From NCBI RefSeq assembly GCF_000702625.1, contig NZ_JNIS01000001.1, forward strand, positions 1,116,001-1,180,000: DNA of 64,000 nt. The letters are read 5' to 3'. Of this stretch, positions 63,586 to 64,000 are shown piece by piece. A program made the translations under genes and the position numbers. The stretch's first letter is position 1. Each line of letters opens with the position of its first letter. The notes under the pieces are model-generated. The model saw nothing but the letters and a program-made list of their open reading frames with translations, searched no databases and was not told the DNA's origin. This stretch comes from Exiguobacterium oxidotolerans JCM 12280 (GTDB lineage: Bacteria; Bacillota; Bacilli; Exiguobacteriales; Exiguobacteriaceae).

Positions 63586-64000
63586 TCATTCTTTTTTTGT
63601 GATGATGGTATCGAACGTCTTTTCCTCATCCGTGATGACCATCTTCTTTTGTGTCCGGAGATGGTAGAGACGTTGCAAGTTAAGAATGATGACTTTCATG
63701 ACGGCATAAAACGGAACGCCGAGTAAGACGCCGAAGAAGCCGGCGATGTTCCCTGCGACAAGCAGGACGATGATGATCGTCAACGGGTGAACATCAAGCG
63801 TTCTTCCTTGAACGAGCGGTGACATGATGTGCGAATCGATTTGTTGCGCGACCGTCATGACAATGATGGCGTAGACTGCAAGAATCGGATCCTGGATAAA
63901 ACCGACAATCAAAGCGGGAATGACTCCGATGACTGGTCCGAGAAACGGAATGATGTTCGTCAATGTCGCGAACATCGCTAACAAAATCGCATAGTCGATG
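63586..64000 (-). CDS. AI-2E family transporter, C-terminal part (runs off the window)
   Basis: The frame is open to the window edge and encodes IDYAILLAMFATLTNIIPFLGPVIGVIPALIVGF and later membrane helices, with the family motif NIIPFLGPxIG and a conserved SHIMSPLVQGRTLDVHPL. AI-2E proteins form membrane transporters of the YdbI/YueF type. The N-terminal half lies beyond 64000. Only 75 bp separate its stop from the winged-helix gene upstream of its end. Confidence 0.88.
   Translation of the reverse strand, partial: IDYAILLAMFATLTNIIPFLGPVIGVIPALIVGFIQDPILAVYAIIVMTVAQQIDSHIMSPLVQGRTLDVHPLTIIIVLLVAGNIAGFFGVLLGVPFYAVMKVIILNLQRLYHLRTQKKMVITDEEKTFDTIITKKE

Overview
The window looks like a piece of the chromosome of a low-to-mid G+C Gram-positive bacterium, most probably Exiguobacterium or a close relative. 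This rests on the gene content (Bacillus-type galU, tagGH, ywqCDE-like kinase module, LCP ligase, YhcS-type sortase, cell-wall anchor signals), strong AGGAGG ribosome binding sites, and the absence of any outer-membrane gene. The genus name is an inference. Nearly the whole window is devoted to the cell envelope.

Layout. 1-8.6 kb: a LOG-family gene broken by an in-frame TGA, galU, wall teichoic acid exporter tagGH, a secreted 5'-nucleotidase, an ankyrin protein with a degenerate M48 metalloprotease domain, and a VanZ-like protein. 8.7-14 kb: fatty acid desaturase, FAD/Rieske oxidoreductase, a WHH-type nuclease (toxin-like) and an unknown gene. 14-18.9 kb: a secreted Ig-like surface protein, then a roughly 170 bp segment bounded by inverted copies of a dyad site (AGGATAA-6 bp-TTATCCT), then a small sigma-like gene translationally coupled to a tyrosine recombinase, and a second, convergent paralogous recombinase. 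This looks like a self-contained phase-variation switch.

18.9-28 kb: galE and a monoderm Pel polysaccharide cluster (pelD-E-A(deacetylase)-F-G on the minus strand) with a divergent, separately encoded PelA-like glycoside hydrolase. The hydrolase leader carries a c-di-GMP-I (GEMM) riboswitch-like element, apparently built as a translational ON switch. PelD keeps its c-di-GMP binding RxxD motif, so c-di-GMP may act on both production and cleavage of the polymer.

28-45.3 kb: a capsule/exopolysaccharide locus read entirely on the minus strand: chain-length regulator, tyrosine kinase and phosphatase, galU, dehydratase, priming sugar transferase, then a markedly AT-rich cassette (four glycosyltransferases, Wzx, Wzy, sugar dehydrogenase, epimerases), ending with ugd. 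45.5-50.3 kb: a membrane SH3-like protein, an LCP ligase, an unknown protein and a further ugd. 50.4-54.4 kb: a MerR-like regulator with a probable self-operator, a SdrD-like wall protein (LPQAG), a Cys-rich copper-binding protein, a lipoprotein, fabZ and an epuA-like gene.

54.7-63 kb: two substrate-sortase sets. The first is a duplicated helical protein ending in MPNTG followed by a class F-like sortase. The second is an adhesin with 141 Asp-Ala repeats ending in LPNTS, followed by an operon encoding an alpha-helical barrel-like protein, a class D sortase and a truncated YheC/D-type ATP-grasp protein. A small winged-helix protein and a partial AI-2E family transporter close the window. I saw no tRNA, rRNA, CRISPR array, IS element or replication origin.
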